Below, piece by piece: positions 1 to 7,913 of a stretch of 64,000 nt of DNA. Source of the DNA: an uncultured Clostridia bacterium (GTDB taxonomy: Bacteria; Bacillota; Clostridia; UMGS1883); contig CANRCD010000002.1 of the NCBI GenBank assembly GCA_947629005.1, forward strand, positions 62,001 to 126,000, read 5' to 3'. Both the position numbers and the translations under genes were made by a program. The first letter of the stretch is position 1, and every line of letters starts with the position of its first letter. Under the pieces are notes generated by a model. The model ran no database searches. It was not told where the DNA came from and worked only from the letters and a program-made list of their open reading frames with translations.

Positions 1-772
1 CGCCAAGTCCGTTGCCGCCGGAGCTGCCGCCGCCGCCCTTGCTGCCGGAGCTGCCGCCGCCCGTTACGGGACGGAAGGTGCCGGCCGGCGTCTGCTGCAG
101 GCGGGGAACGCTGAGGGCGTTATAGGCAAGCTGGGCCACAACGCCGCGGTTCACGGGCTGGGTGCGCACTACTTCGTTGCTGTTTGTGCCCTTTATAAGG
201 CCGGCGGTGTTGGCGTAATTGATGTACCCTATGGACCAGGAGTTCGCGGAATTGAGCTCCTGAAGGCGCTTGGTTTCGCTTTCGCACACGTCGCCGTAGC
301 CAAGCAGGCACATCAGCATTTTAACCGCCTGCTCGTATGTCACGGGCTCGCCGGCGCGGAAGGTGCCGTCCTCAAAGCCCGAAATAACGCCCTGACCGAT
401 GGCCATGTGCACGTAGGGGCGGGCCCACTTATATGAGTCGTCGGCGTCAAGGTCGGAAAAATGCGTCACGGCGTCGTCGGGCAAAGCGGAATCAAGCCCG
501 GCGAGACGGGTAACCACAACGGCAAACTCGGCGCGGGTTATGCTGCCCTCGGGGAGGAAGGTTCCGTCGGGATAGCCGGTTAGTATGCCGCGCATGGCCA
601 GCTCCGTTATGGCTTTGCCCACAATAGAGCTCGAATCGACGTCGGAAAATTCCGATACGATTTCGTCCTCCTCATCCTCGTCGGCGTCGCCGTCCGCCGC
701 AAACGCGGTCAGGCACGAAAAAGCGACTGCCAGAGCAAGAATGAGTGAAAGGACTACTCTGAATTTTTTCAT
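1..772 (-). CDS. SLH-domain secreted protein (3' end beyond window)
   Basis: Exported cell-surface protein, cut off by the window start, so only the N-terminal 257 codons are seen. ATG at 772 is preceded by TAAGGAGAGA. Residues 1-26 form a signal peptide (MKK, hydrophobic core, AFA cleavage site), then an Asp/Glu-rich stretch. S-layer homology repeats lie at about 42-93 (GYPDGTF and TRAEFA landmarks), 103-161 (GFEDGTF) and, weaker, 180-220. A Gly/Ser-rich linker begins near residue 240, so further domains should lie beyond the edge. SLH modules normally bind secondary cell-wall polymer, so this is probably a wall-anchored protein; its effector part is not visible. Confidence 0.85.
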   Translation of the reverse strand, partial: MKKFRVVLSLILALAVAFSCLTAFAADGDADEDEEDEIVSEFSDVDSSSIVGKAITELAMRGILTGYPDGTFLPEGSITRAEFAVVVTRLAGLDSALPDDAVTHFSDLDADDSYKWARPYVHMAIGQGVISGFEDGTFRAGEPVTYEQAVKMLMCLLGYGDVCESETKRLQELNSANSWSIGYINYANTAGLIKGTNSNEVVRTQPVNRGVVAQLAYNALSVPRLQQTPAGTFRPVTGGGSSGSKGGGGSSGGNGLG

Positions 773-875
773 TGCAGTGATCTCTCCTTATTAAAATAAT
801 CGGGTGTAACGCAGATTATTACACAGTCTATTCTATATGCTTTTCAATCTAAAGTCAATACGCATTTTATATTTG

Positions 876-1700
876 TCACAAATTTTTAATATTTTTGTTT
901 TCGACGCTTCCGCTCTTTTTTCTCCCATGCAGAGCCGTCAGCGTTATGCCCGCGAGACCTGCGGCCATGCCGATAATGGCCGCTATTTGCGAGGCCCTGA
1001 GCCCCGAGGCGGTATAGAGGCTGTCTGTTCTGAGCCCCTCGATAAAGAATCTGCCCGCGCCGTACCACGCCAGATAGGCGAAAAAGGCATAACCCGAAGC
1101 CGAGCTTTTGGAGAGGCGGATTATGAGCAGCAGCAGCGCTATGCCCGCGAGGCTCCACAGGCTTTCGTAAAGAAAGGTGGGGTGCACCGGAGCGGAACCG
1201 TTTATACTCATTCCCCATGGCAGTGAAGTCTCGCCGCCGTGGGCCTCCCCATTCACGAAATTTCCCCAGCGGCCGAGGCACTGCCCCAGCGCGAGGCCGG
1301 GCACGCAAAGGTCGGCGAAGCGAAGGAAGCTTATATCCTTGACGCGGCAGAAAATGAGGGCCACGGCCAGTCCGGCGATTATCCCGCCGTAGACCGCGAT
1401 GCCGCCCTCCCATACGCGCACTATCTCGGCCGGATTGTCCCGATAGTAGTCCCACGAAAAAAACACGTAGTAGGCCCGCGCCCCGATTATGCCGGCGGGC
1501 AGCGCCCACACCAGAAAATCAATCAAAAGCTCAGGGTCGAGTCCGCGGCGGCGGAACAGGGCCGAGCAAAGGAGCAGCGCAAGAATAACGCCCAAGGCAA
1601 TGATTATGCCGTACCAGCGCACACCGCCGTCTCCAATGGGAATCGCCACAGGGTTCAGTTCAAATTCCAGCCCCAAGCGGGGAAAGGCGATGCTATTCAC
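876..1700 (-). CDS. lgt: Prolipoprotein diacylglyceryl transferase Lgt
   Basis: Membrane enzyme that moves diacylglycerol from phosphatidylglycerol to the lipobox cysteine of prelipoproteins, the first lipoprotein maturation step. The 274-residue product has about seven hydrophobic segments and the Lgt signature GRWGNFVN at 143-150 followed by Glu152, plus the conserved YGGIIAG around 104-110. The GTG start at 1700 has GGAGG seven bases upstream. It lies 18 bp downstream of hydF on the same strand and is probably co-transcribed with it. At least one substrate, the lipoprotein at 59555-60406, is in the window. Length is normal; the last 20 residues are a basic cytoplasmic tail. Confidence 0.96.
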   Translation of the reverse strand: MNSIAFPRLGLEFELNPVAIPIGDGGVRWYGIIIALGVILALLLCSALFRRRGLDPELLIDFLVWALPAGIIGARAYYVFFSWDYYRDNPAEIVRVWEGGIAVYGGIIAGLAVALIFCRVKDISFLRFADLCVPGLALGQCLGRWGNFVNGEAHGGETSLPWGMSINGSAPVHPTFLYESLWSLAGIALLLLIIRLSKSSASGYAFFAYLAWYGAGRFFIEGLRTDSLYTASGLRASQIAAIIGMAAGLAGITLTALHGRKKSGSVENKNIKNL

Positions 1701-1718
1701 GCAAAAACCTCCAGTAAT

Positions 1719-2915
1719 TTAGTCGAGCAGAGCCCGCACTGCGGGCAGAATCTCCAGCGAGCGGCGCAGTATTCCGTGGATATGCGCTATGGCCACTCCG
1801 TAGTTGGTGAAGGGCACGCCCTGCTCCTCGGCGCAGCCCATGCGGTAGAGCATTTCTCTTTCTGTCAGCATACAGCCCCCGCAGTGGATTATAAGCGAAT
1901 AGCCGCCAAGCTCTTCGGGAAACTCCGTTCCCGAGCTGTGCTCAAGCACGAGCTCCCTGCCGGTGTGCTCGCGGAGCCAGCGGGGCAGCTTTACGGTTCC
2001 GATGTCGTCACACTGGCGGTGATGACTGCACCCCTCGGAGATGAGTACTTTGTCGCCGTCCTTAAGGCGGTCCAGCGCGGCTGCGCCGCGCACCGCCGTT
2101 TCAAGAAAACCCTTGTACCTCGCCATGAGTATGGAAAACGAGGTCAGCATTACGTCGTCCGGCGTTTCGGCCGCGGCGCGCTTAAATACCTGACTGTCCG
2201 TTATGACAAGGCGCGGCTTCTTTGAAAGCGACTCCAGTGCGCTTTTATATTCTGTCTCCCTCGTCACCACGGCGACAGCTCCTGCGTCCAGCACATCCCT
2301 TACGGTTTGCTGCTGGGGGAGGATGAGCCTGCCCTTGGGGGCGGCCGAGTCGATTGGCGTGATGAGCACTACGACGTCGAGCGGGCTTATCAGATCGCCC
2401 ACTATCCGTCTGCCCTCACCCTCGGTTTTTATCAGGCGGGCCAGAGCCTCCTTTAGCTCGGCCACGCCCTCGCCGCTGAGGGCGCTGACAGGAAGCCCGC
2501 CCTCGGGGGGAGAGGAGAGGAGGTCGGCTTTGTTCATGGCTACAATGTACGGCAGGCGGCGCGCCTCAAAGGCTCTTTTCAGTTCCATATCCTCGGACGA
2601 CAGGCCCTCCGCCGCATCGACAACCAGCACCGCGGCGTCGATTTTGTTCAGCGTCTGGCGGGCGCGCTTCACCCTCATGCCGCCGAGCTCTCCCTCATCG
2701 TCAATGCCGGGGGTATCCACAATGACGACTGGGCCGAGCGGCAAAAGCTCCATCGCCTTCCTGACGGGATCGGTGGTGGTGCCCTTTACATCCGAAACCA
2801 GCGACAGGGCCTGCCCTGTCACGGCGTTTACCAAGCTGCTTTTGCCGGCGTTTCTGCGGCCGAAAAAGCCGATGTGTATTCTGTTCGCGGATGGGGTATC
2901 GTTTAATGAAGCCAT
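1719..2915 (-). CDS. hydF: [FeFe]-hydrogenase maturation GTPase HydF
   Basis: Scaffold GTPase that assembles and delivers the 2Fe subcluster of the [FeFe]-hydrogenase H-cluster; cytoplasmic. The 398-residue protein has a P-loop GRRNAGKS at 19-26, switch Thr in the GTTTDP region, DTPG at 67-70 and NKAD near 130. The C-terminal cluster-binding motif is complete: Cys296-x-His298 and His344-Cys345-x-x-Cys348. ATG at 2915 follows AAGGAGAG. HydE and HydG, its usual partners, are not in this window, nor is a hydrogenase. Presence of hydF indicates a strict anaerobe making hydrogen. Downstream neighbour is lgt, upstream a surface protein. Confidence 0.96.
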   Translation of the reverse strand: MASLNDTPSANRIHIGFFGRRNAGKSSLVNAVTGQALSLVSDVKGTTTDPVRKAMELLPLGPVVIVDTPGIDDEGELGGMRVKRARQTLNKIDAAVLVVDAAEGLSSEDMELKRAFEARRLPYIVAMNKADLLSSPPEGGLPVSALSGEGVAELKEALARLIKTEGEGRRIVGDLISPLDVVVLITPIDSAAPKGRLILPQQQTVRDVLDAGAVAVVTRETEYKSALESLSKKPRLVITDSQVFKRAAAETPDDVMLTSFSILMARYKGFLETAVRGAAALDRLKDGDKVLISEGCSHHRQCDDIGTVKLPRWLREHTGRELVLEHSSGTEFPEELGGYSLIIHCGGCMLTEREMLYRMGCAEEQGVPFTNYGVAIAHIHGILRRSLEILPAVRALLD

Positions 2916-2955
2916 ATAGCTTCTCTCCTTATCAGAGCCGGCGCCGTTGCCGGCT

Positions 2956-5025
2956 TTATTTTCTTATCATTCTGCGCACCGCCCAAATCAGGGCCGCCAG
3001 CAGCAGTACCGCTCCGCCGATAAGCGCGGGCGGGCTGAGCCGCTTTTCTGTGCGCGCAATCCCGCAGCGTTCGCAGATTCTTTCACTGACGGTAAATATT
3101 CCCATTGAACGGACCGCCGCTTTGCCGAAGGAATGCCCGAGCGCGGGCAGGGGTTCGTCGTCGGCCCCGCCGCAGACGGCGCATATCCGCCTGCGGACGC
3201 CCTGCTCGGCGCAGCCGGGCTCCACGGCGGTAAACCACTCGCCGTAGGAATGGCCGTTAAGGCGATAGGGCTCGGTATAGGCGCCGCTGCCGGAGACGAA
3301 GGCGGCCGTATCCATATTGAGGTAGAAGGCGGGCCTGACGCCCACATTCGAGCTAAAGGCGTCGTCTCTGTCCACCCAGCCGTCCTGCGTTATCACGCGG
3401 ACGCCAAATGGATCGGCCTCCTGCCCGTCGGCGTCGCGCAGCCACCACGAGACCGTTATATCGGCCGACTTGTCGGCGGAGCTCGCCTCGTTAAGGTTAA
3501 GCGCCTCGGGTGTGGGAACGGCCAGAATGTCCGCTCCGAAGGACTCCTTTACATTCTGGGCTTCGCTTATGCTAAGCAAAAAGAATGTGTCCCAACTGTC
3601 GCCGGCAAAGGCCTCGGGGCTGTTGGCCGCAACGGCGATGTTCCGCCGCATTGATTCCGCCCTTACGCCGACGGTGTTTTCGTCAACGTCCAGCACATTT
3701 ATGACCGTGCGCACCCATGAGGGCTTGACACAGTTCAGTTCTTCAGGTGTGAAAAAGGTCATAAAACCGCTCTGGCGGGAATAGCCGTTCACGCCGCCGG
3801 TCCTTTCGGACGAGGGCGGGTTGTTCGACGGCCAGAGCTTGTCTCCCTCGCCCTCGGCCGAGTTCAGCCACGCGCGAAGGGTGGAGGTCTCCCAGCAGTT
3901 GCCGCCGCGCTCGTTGCGGCGCGGATCGTTGTGCTCGCCGCCTGCCGCGTCGAACGCGCGGAAGGAAAGTATCCTGTCGCTCAGCATAAGAGGACCGTTA
4001 GGCGTTATGTCAACGCAGCGCCACAGTATGTCCTCGTCGTAGAGCGTGCCCATGTAAAGGTAGTCGCCCTCGGTCACGGAGGAAAAGACGCCCTGCGCGG
4101 TTTCGCGGGCGCTGTCCCGTGTGGGCGAGCCCTTGGCGAGGGCGGAGCTTTGCCCCGCCGGAGCTATCACGTAGGGCGAGGCCTCGTAGCCCTTGCCCGA
4201 AAGCGCCGTCTGCCGGCTGTCGAGGTAAATAGCGGGCCGCACGCCGATCGAGCCGTCGTTTACGTCCGAAAACAGTACTCTTCCGTTGGGAAAAATGCAG
4301 CGAGCGACGGCCGGAAATTCCGAGTTTCCAAGTCCGTCCCTGAGCCAGTAGTAGTTATTGCTGCGGTTTTCGGCGTTTTTTGCGTTGCCCGACTGCTCTA
4401 CCGCCGCGGCGGTGGGCTCGGCGATGACCTCGGACGGGTAGAACGAGGCCATGGTCTCCATTTGTGCTATGTTGGGGCAGAAAACTCTGTCCACGGTCAT
4501 AATGCCAAGGGCATCGGCGTAGTTTTGTATAGTGTCGGCCAAAAGGCCGCTGGAATTATACACATGAATTTTTTCGCCCACCGAGGCGTCGGCGGCGTCG
4601 CGGCTGTTGACGACGCTCTTTTGCGTAACGGGCTTCAGCAGCGCGGCCTCCTCGGGCGAAAATCCCGTAAGAAAGCCGGCCTCGGCGTCGTATGCGTTGC
4701 TGTCGGTATTGGCGGCGTCTGGCGCGGGGCCGCTCCACGCCACTGAGGCGTCGGCGGAGTTCAGCCATTCACGCAGAAACGACTTGTCCCACCGGCCCGA
4801 GGCAAAGCCGTATGATTTGAAGCACAGTATGTCGCGGCTTATCAGCAGCAGGCCGTTTTCGTCCTCACCCACGCAGCGCCAGACTATGGGCCGGCCCATA
4901 TAGCTGCCGAGAGTTATATAGTTACCCTTGCGCAGGGTTATATCAGCCTGCTCGGCCCGACACGCCCACACGGGCAGCAGCAGGGCGCAGAGCAGCAGCG
5001 CGCATAGGCGTCTTGTGAATTTCAC
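2956..5025 (-). CDS. Secreted DUF6273-type surface protein, two domains plus zinc-knuckle-like tail
   Basis: No enzymatic role recognised. After a signal peptide (basic start, Leu-rich core ending near VWACRAE) come two copies of a roughly 250-residue domain of the DUF6273 type, each opening with a LGSY/MGTLY...W RCV strand pattern and containing RxWLNS, GFLT/GFMT-F and GVRPA(I/F)YL landmarks. The C-terminal part has two HSYGEW / C-x-x-C-G style repeats common in gut Clostridia surface proteins, then one membrane helix and a basic end. I chose the GTG at 5025, which has GGTGGTGAT upstream; the ATG at 5049 has no ribosome site and sits about 8 bases from the start point implied by a TATAAT at 5064-5069. 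Confidence 0.75.
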   Translation of the reverse strand: MKFTRRLCALLLCALLLPVWACRAEQADITLRKGNYITLGSYMGRPIVWRCVGEDENGLLLISRDILCFKSYGFASGRWDKSFLREWLNSADASVAWSGPAPDAANTDSNAYDAEAGFLTGFSPEEAALLKPVTQKSVVNSRDAADASVGEKIHVYNSSGLLADTIQNYADALGIMTVDRVFCPNIAQMETMASFYPSEVIAEPTAAAVEQSGNAKNAENRSNNYYWLRDGLGNSEFPAVARCIFPNGRVLFSDVNDGSIGVRPAIYLDSRQTALSGKGYEASPYVIAPAGQSSALAKGSPTRDSARETAQGVFSSVTEGDYLYMGTLYDEDILWRCVDITPNGPLMLSDRILSFRAFDAAGGEHNDPRRNERGGNCWETSTLRAWLNSAEGEGDKLWPSNNPPSSERTGGVNGYSRQSGFMTFFTPEELNCVKPSWVRTVINVLDVDENTVGVRAESMRRNIAVAANSPEAFAGDSWDTFFLLSISEAQNVKESFGADILAVPTPEALNLNEASSADKSADITVSWWLRDADGQEADPFGVRVITQDGWVDRDDAFSSNVGVRPAFYLNMDTAAFVSGSGAYTEPYRLNGHSYGEWFTAVEPGCAEQGVRRRICAVCGGADDEPLPALGHSFGKAAVRSMGIFTVSERICERCGIARTEKRLSPPALIGGAVLLLAALIWAVRRMIRK

Positions 5026-5115
5026 GCTTATCACCACCGTATTTATCATAACTATAACCGTACATTATAATATTATATATCGCCACGGCCGAAAAGTCAA
5101 TACCAAAGCGTCTTT

Positions 5116-5346
5116 CTATTTTACCAGAATCAGGTCCTCTCCGATTTTGTATATACTGCTCCACGGTATCCGCAGGTCGTCGCCGCCGCCGAAAAGACCG
5201 AAAAATCTGCCGGGCACGGGTATGATAACCGACTCGATAACGCCCTTTTCAAAGTCGATCTCCACATCGCTGATATAGCCCAGCCTCCGTCCCTCGGTTA
5301 TGCTGATGACCTCTTTTTGACGGAAATCCGCGCTCCTGTTCGCCAC
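5116..5346 (-). CDS. YlmC/YmxH-family PRC-barrel protein
   Basis: Small 76-residue single-domain PRC-barrel protein of the YlmC/YmxH family, which is typical of spore-forming Firmicutes; molecular role not settled. The family pattern is clear: RQKEVI near the start, GRRLGYISDVEIDFEKG in the middle and RIPWSSIYKIGEDLILV at the end. The GTG start at 5346 has TTTGGAGG six bases upstream; a longer in-frame extension upstream has no ribosome site. It is divergent from the AMP-binding gene, with a 112-bp shared upstream region. Confidence 0.85.
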   Translation of the reverse strand: MANRSADFRQKEVISITEGRRLGYISDVEIDFEKGVIESVIIPVPGRFFGLFGGGDDLRIPWSSIYKIGEDLILVK

Positions 5347-5385
5347 GTTGTCGCCTCCAAACGCTAAATATTTACCAAAAAAGTC

Positions 5386-5414
5386 TTTACAATCGTTGCA
5401 TATTATGCTATAAT
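5386..5414 (+). promoter_or_regulatory. Sigma-A-type promoter for the AMP-binding gene and downstream run
   Basis: TTTACA at 5386-5391 and TATAAT at 5409-5414 are separated by 17 bp, a near-consensus vegetative promoter. It faces right and lies 45 bp before the GTG at 5459. Because the following genes through ftsH are tightly packed with no obvious terminator, it may read far into the housekeeping run. Confidence 0.7.
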
Positions 5415-5458
5415 AATGTGGATTAGCTGTAGTGTGCTTTAAGAAGGGGGGAACGACC

Positions 5459-6958
5459 GTGCGCACGGATATGAACATTTGCTGCGCCGTCGAGAGCCGC
5501 GCTGCTGACTTTGCCGAAAAGCCCGCCTTTATCTGCCGCGGGGGCGAGAAGCATACCTTTGCCGGCCTAGTTCTCCACGCGCGCTTTGTGGCCCGCGAGA
5601 TGAGGCTTTTAGGTATGGACGGGCGCGCGGCCGCCGTTGTGGGCGACGTCAGCTACAGCGGGCTCTGCGCCGTGCTGGGCTGTCTTATGGCCTCGGTTCC
5701 CGTGATTGTGGCCGACGCATCCCTCTCCCGTGAGGAGTTGGCCGCCGTTCTTGAGGAATACGGCGTGGGAGCGCTGTTCTACAGCCGGAGGTTCTCGGAA
5801 AAGGCCCTTGCCGCCGCCGGACAGGCGGGCGGCCTTCTGCCGGTGCCCGAGTTTGACGAACTGCTTACTGACGCTGTCCCCTCCGCTGAAGGCGGAGGCG
5901 CGGATATTGCTCCCGACGCTCCGGCCTTTATGATCTTCACGGCTCACGGGAAAAGGGCGGCTATCCTCACACATAAAAATATATGCGCGACCCTCGGCTC
6001 CCTTGCAGGGGCTTTGGACATAAGCTCATACACTTTTTTAAGTCCGCTTTCGTGGGGCGGAGCCTTCGACCTTGTGGCGGGGATACTGCTGCCGCTTTCG
6101 GCGGGCTGTACCCTCGTCGAGCGGGGCGATAGGCGCAGCTCGGCGAGGGCGGTGGTCGAATCAGGCGCAACGGCGCTTGTCTGTACGCCCGAAAGGCTTA
6201 CGTCTCTTGAAAAGGCGCTAAAAATCCGCAGCGTAAAGACGCTGGGCAAGCTCAGAACGCTGCTTTACGGCCTCGCGGCCGGCGTCGGCCCCGAGACGCG
6301 CCTCTTGGGCCACCGCAGGATACGCGCTCTGCTGGGCGACAGTCTCAGGCTCATAATTTGCGGCGGCGCTTATACGGACGCGGACTGCGTGCGTCAGTTC
6401 GCAAGCTGGGGCTTCGACGTTTACAACTGCTACTATTTGACGGAATGCGGCGCGGCCGCTATAAGCCGCGTCTCGGGCGGAACGCCGGTCCCTCTTGTGC
6501 CGACGGAAATAAATCCCGTGGCGGGGAATTACGGAGAAATTATCCTCACTTTGGCCGAACCCGTCCGCTACTTCGGAGCCGACGCGGCGGAGGGCCCCTT
6601 TGCCACCGGCGACATCGGCCGCTTTGAGGAGGACGGTTCTCTTGAAATTTGCGGAAGGCGCAAGACGATACTGCTCAGCGGCAGCGGCGCGCCTGTTTTC
6701 CCCGAGAAGATTTCGGCCGTTCTTTGCCGCAGCCGCTATATCAGCCGGGCCGCGGTTTCGGGCCGGTTCGACACAGGCACCTCCGGCATCCTCGTTTCCG
6801 CCGTCATTACGCCCGACTACAAGGCTGTGGCCTCGGCGCTGGGCTCCAAATACTCCGATAACCGGCTGCGCCTGCTCATCGGCCGTGAGCTGGAGCGTAT
6901 CACTCCCCGTCTGCCGCACAAAATTGATGAGTTTCATATAGCAGAAAAAAAGTCATAG
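5459..6958 (+). CDS. AMP-binding (acyl-adenylate) family protein with degenerate P-loop
   Basis: Member of the ANL adenylate-forming superfamily, which activates acids as acyl-AMP. About 499 residues; the adenylation-domain landmarks LTECG (near residue 330) and ATGDIGRFEEDG with an EICGRR motif are present. The normally Ser/Thr/Gly-rich phosphate loop is altered to FTAHGKRAAILTH, and the C-terminal catalytic Lys region is short and atypical (RLPHKIDEF). It may therefore act on an unusual substrate or be non-catalytic. GTG at 5459 follows AGGGGGGAA; the ATG at 5471 is an alternative. It is the first gene before yybS-gdpP-rplI-dnaB, 10 bp from yybS, and is not normally part of that conserved set. 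Confidence 0.75.
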   Translation: MRTDMNICCAVESRAADFAEKPAFICRGGEKHTFAGLVLHARFVAREMRLLGMDGRAAAVVGDVSYSGLCAVLGCLMASVPVIVADASLSREELAAVLEEYGVGALFYSRRFSEKALAAAGQAGGLLPVPEFDELLTDAVPSAEGGGADIAPDAPAFMIFTAHGKRAAILTHKNICATLGSLAGALDISSYTFLSPLSWGGAFDLVAGILLPLSAGCTLVERGDRRSSARAVVESGATALVCTPERLTSLEKALKIRSVKTLGKLRTLLYGLAAGVGPETRLLGHRRIRALLGDSLRLIICGGAYTDADCVRQFASWGFDVYNCYYLTECGAAAISRVSGGTPVPLVPTEINPVAGNYGEIILTLAEPVRYFGADAAEGPFATGDIGRFEEDGSLEICGRRKTILLSGSGAPVFPEKISAVLCRSRYISRAAVSGRFDTGTSGILVSAVITPDYKAVASALGSKYSDNRLRLLIGRELERITPRLPHKIDEFHIAEKKS

Positions 6959-6968
6959 AGGTTTTAAC

Positions 6969-7913
6969 ATGAACGATACAAATTCCGGAGCGCTGCCGCT
7001 GACAAGAATAATGATATCCCTGCTGCCGCTGCTGTTCGGCGCTCCGTTCCTTTCATTTTTTCTTTGCGCGTGGAACGGCGCCATGGCGGTGATTCTGGGC
7101 GGGCCGGTGCGCGGCGGCGTGACTAATGCGGTTACGGCGGCGCTGCTCGTGGCTCTTTGCGCGCTCAGCGGTTTCGGCGCGGCCTATGGCGCGCTTATGG
7201 CCGCGCAGATAGTTCTGGTTTCGGTGGTGTGTTCTGTCTGCGTGCTTACTCGCCGCCCATTTTCGGTGGGGCTGATATCCTGCGCCGCGGCCTACGGCCT
7301 TGTCCAGCTCGGCGGCCTTAAGCTTCAGGCGGAGCAGGCCGGCCTCAGCATAGCCGAAAACCTGCTCTCCGGCCTCAACGGCCCCCTGCGGGAGAGTTTT
7401 ACCGCCGCCATAGAGCAAAGCGGGCTCGACGCCTCGCTGGCCGACCGGTTTTTCACCGCCATGGAGGCCGCCGTTAGGTATTCGATACCCGCCGCGCTGG
7501 TTATAATCTCACTGGTGGGCGGCTACACGGTGATGTGGGCCGTTTCGCACACGCTGAGAGAGACGCCCGTTGCGAACGGCCACTCCTTTTCGTATATCCG
7601 CCCGGGGCTGGCGGCCGTGCTCTACGGCGCCGTGATGGCCGCGCTGCTGCTCTTGAATAACAAGGGGCTCCGCATAGTGGCCGTGAACGGGCTTATAGTT
7701 TTCGCTTTTCTGCTTTTCGCGGACGGAATGAGCCTTGCCGACTGGCTTCTGCGCCGCAAGGTGCGCCGCGTCGGCGTGAGGATGCTCATACACTGCGGCC
7801 TGCTGGCGCTGGGGCTGCTGTTTCCGCTGCTGAACGTGTTCCTTATTTATATTCTGGCGGGGCTTGTAGATAGCTTTGTTCCCATCAGAAAGAGAGTGAC
7901 GCTGTCAAAATGA
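6969..7913 (+). CDS. yybS: YybS-type DUF2232 integral membrane protein
   Basis: Polytopic membrane protein of 314 residues with about eight hydrophobic segments, assigned to the DUF2232/YybS family from its segment pattern and its position. In Bacillus the order is yybS-gdpP(yybT)-rplI-dnaB, exactly as here. The function of the family is not known. Its stop overlaps the start of gdpP in an ATGA, implying translational coupling. The C-terminal helix pair LLALGLLFPLLN and a short basic tail are typical. Confidence 0.82.
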   Translation: MNDTNSGALPLTRIMISLLPLLFGAPFLSFFLCAWNGAMAVILGGPVRGGVTNAVTAALLVALCALSGFGAAYGALMAAQIVLVSVVCSVCVLTRRPFSVGLISCAAAYGLVQLGGLKLQAEQAGLSIAENLLSGLNGPLRESFTAAIEQSGLDASLADRFFTAMEAAVRYSIPAALVIISLVGGYTVMWAVSHTLRETPVANGHSFSYIRPGLAAVLYGAVMAALLLLNNKGLRIVAVNGLIVFAFLLFADGMSLADWLLRRKVRRVGVRMLIHCGLLALGLLFPLLNVFLIYILAGLVDSFVPIRKRVTLSK

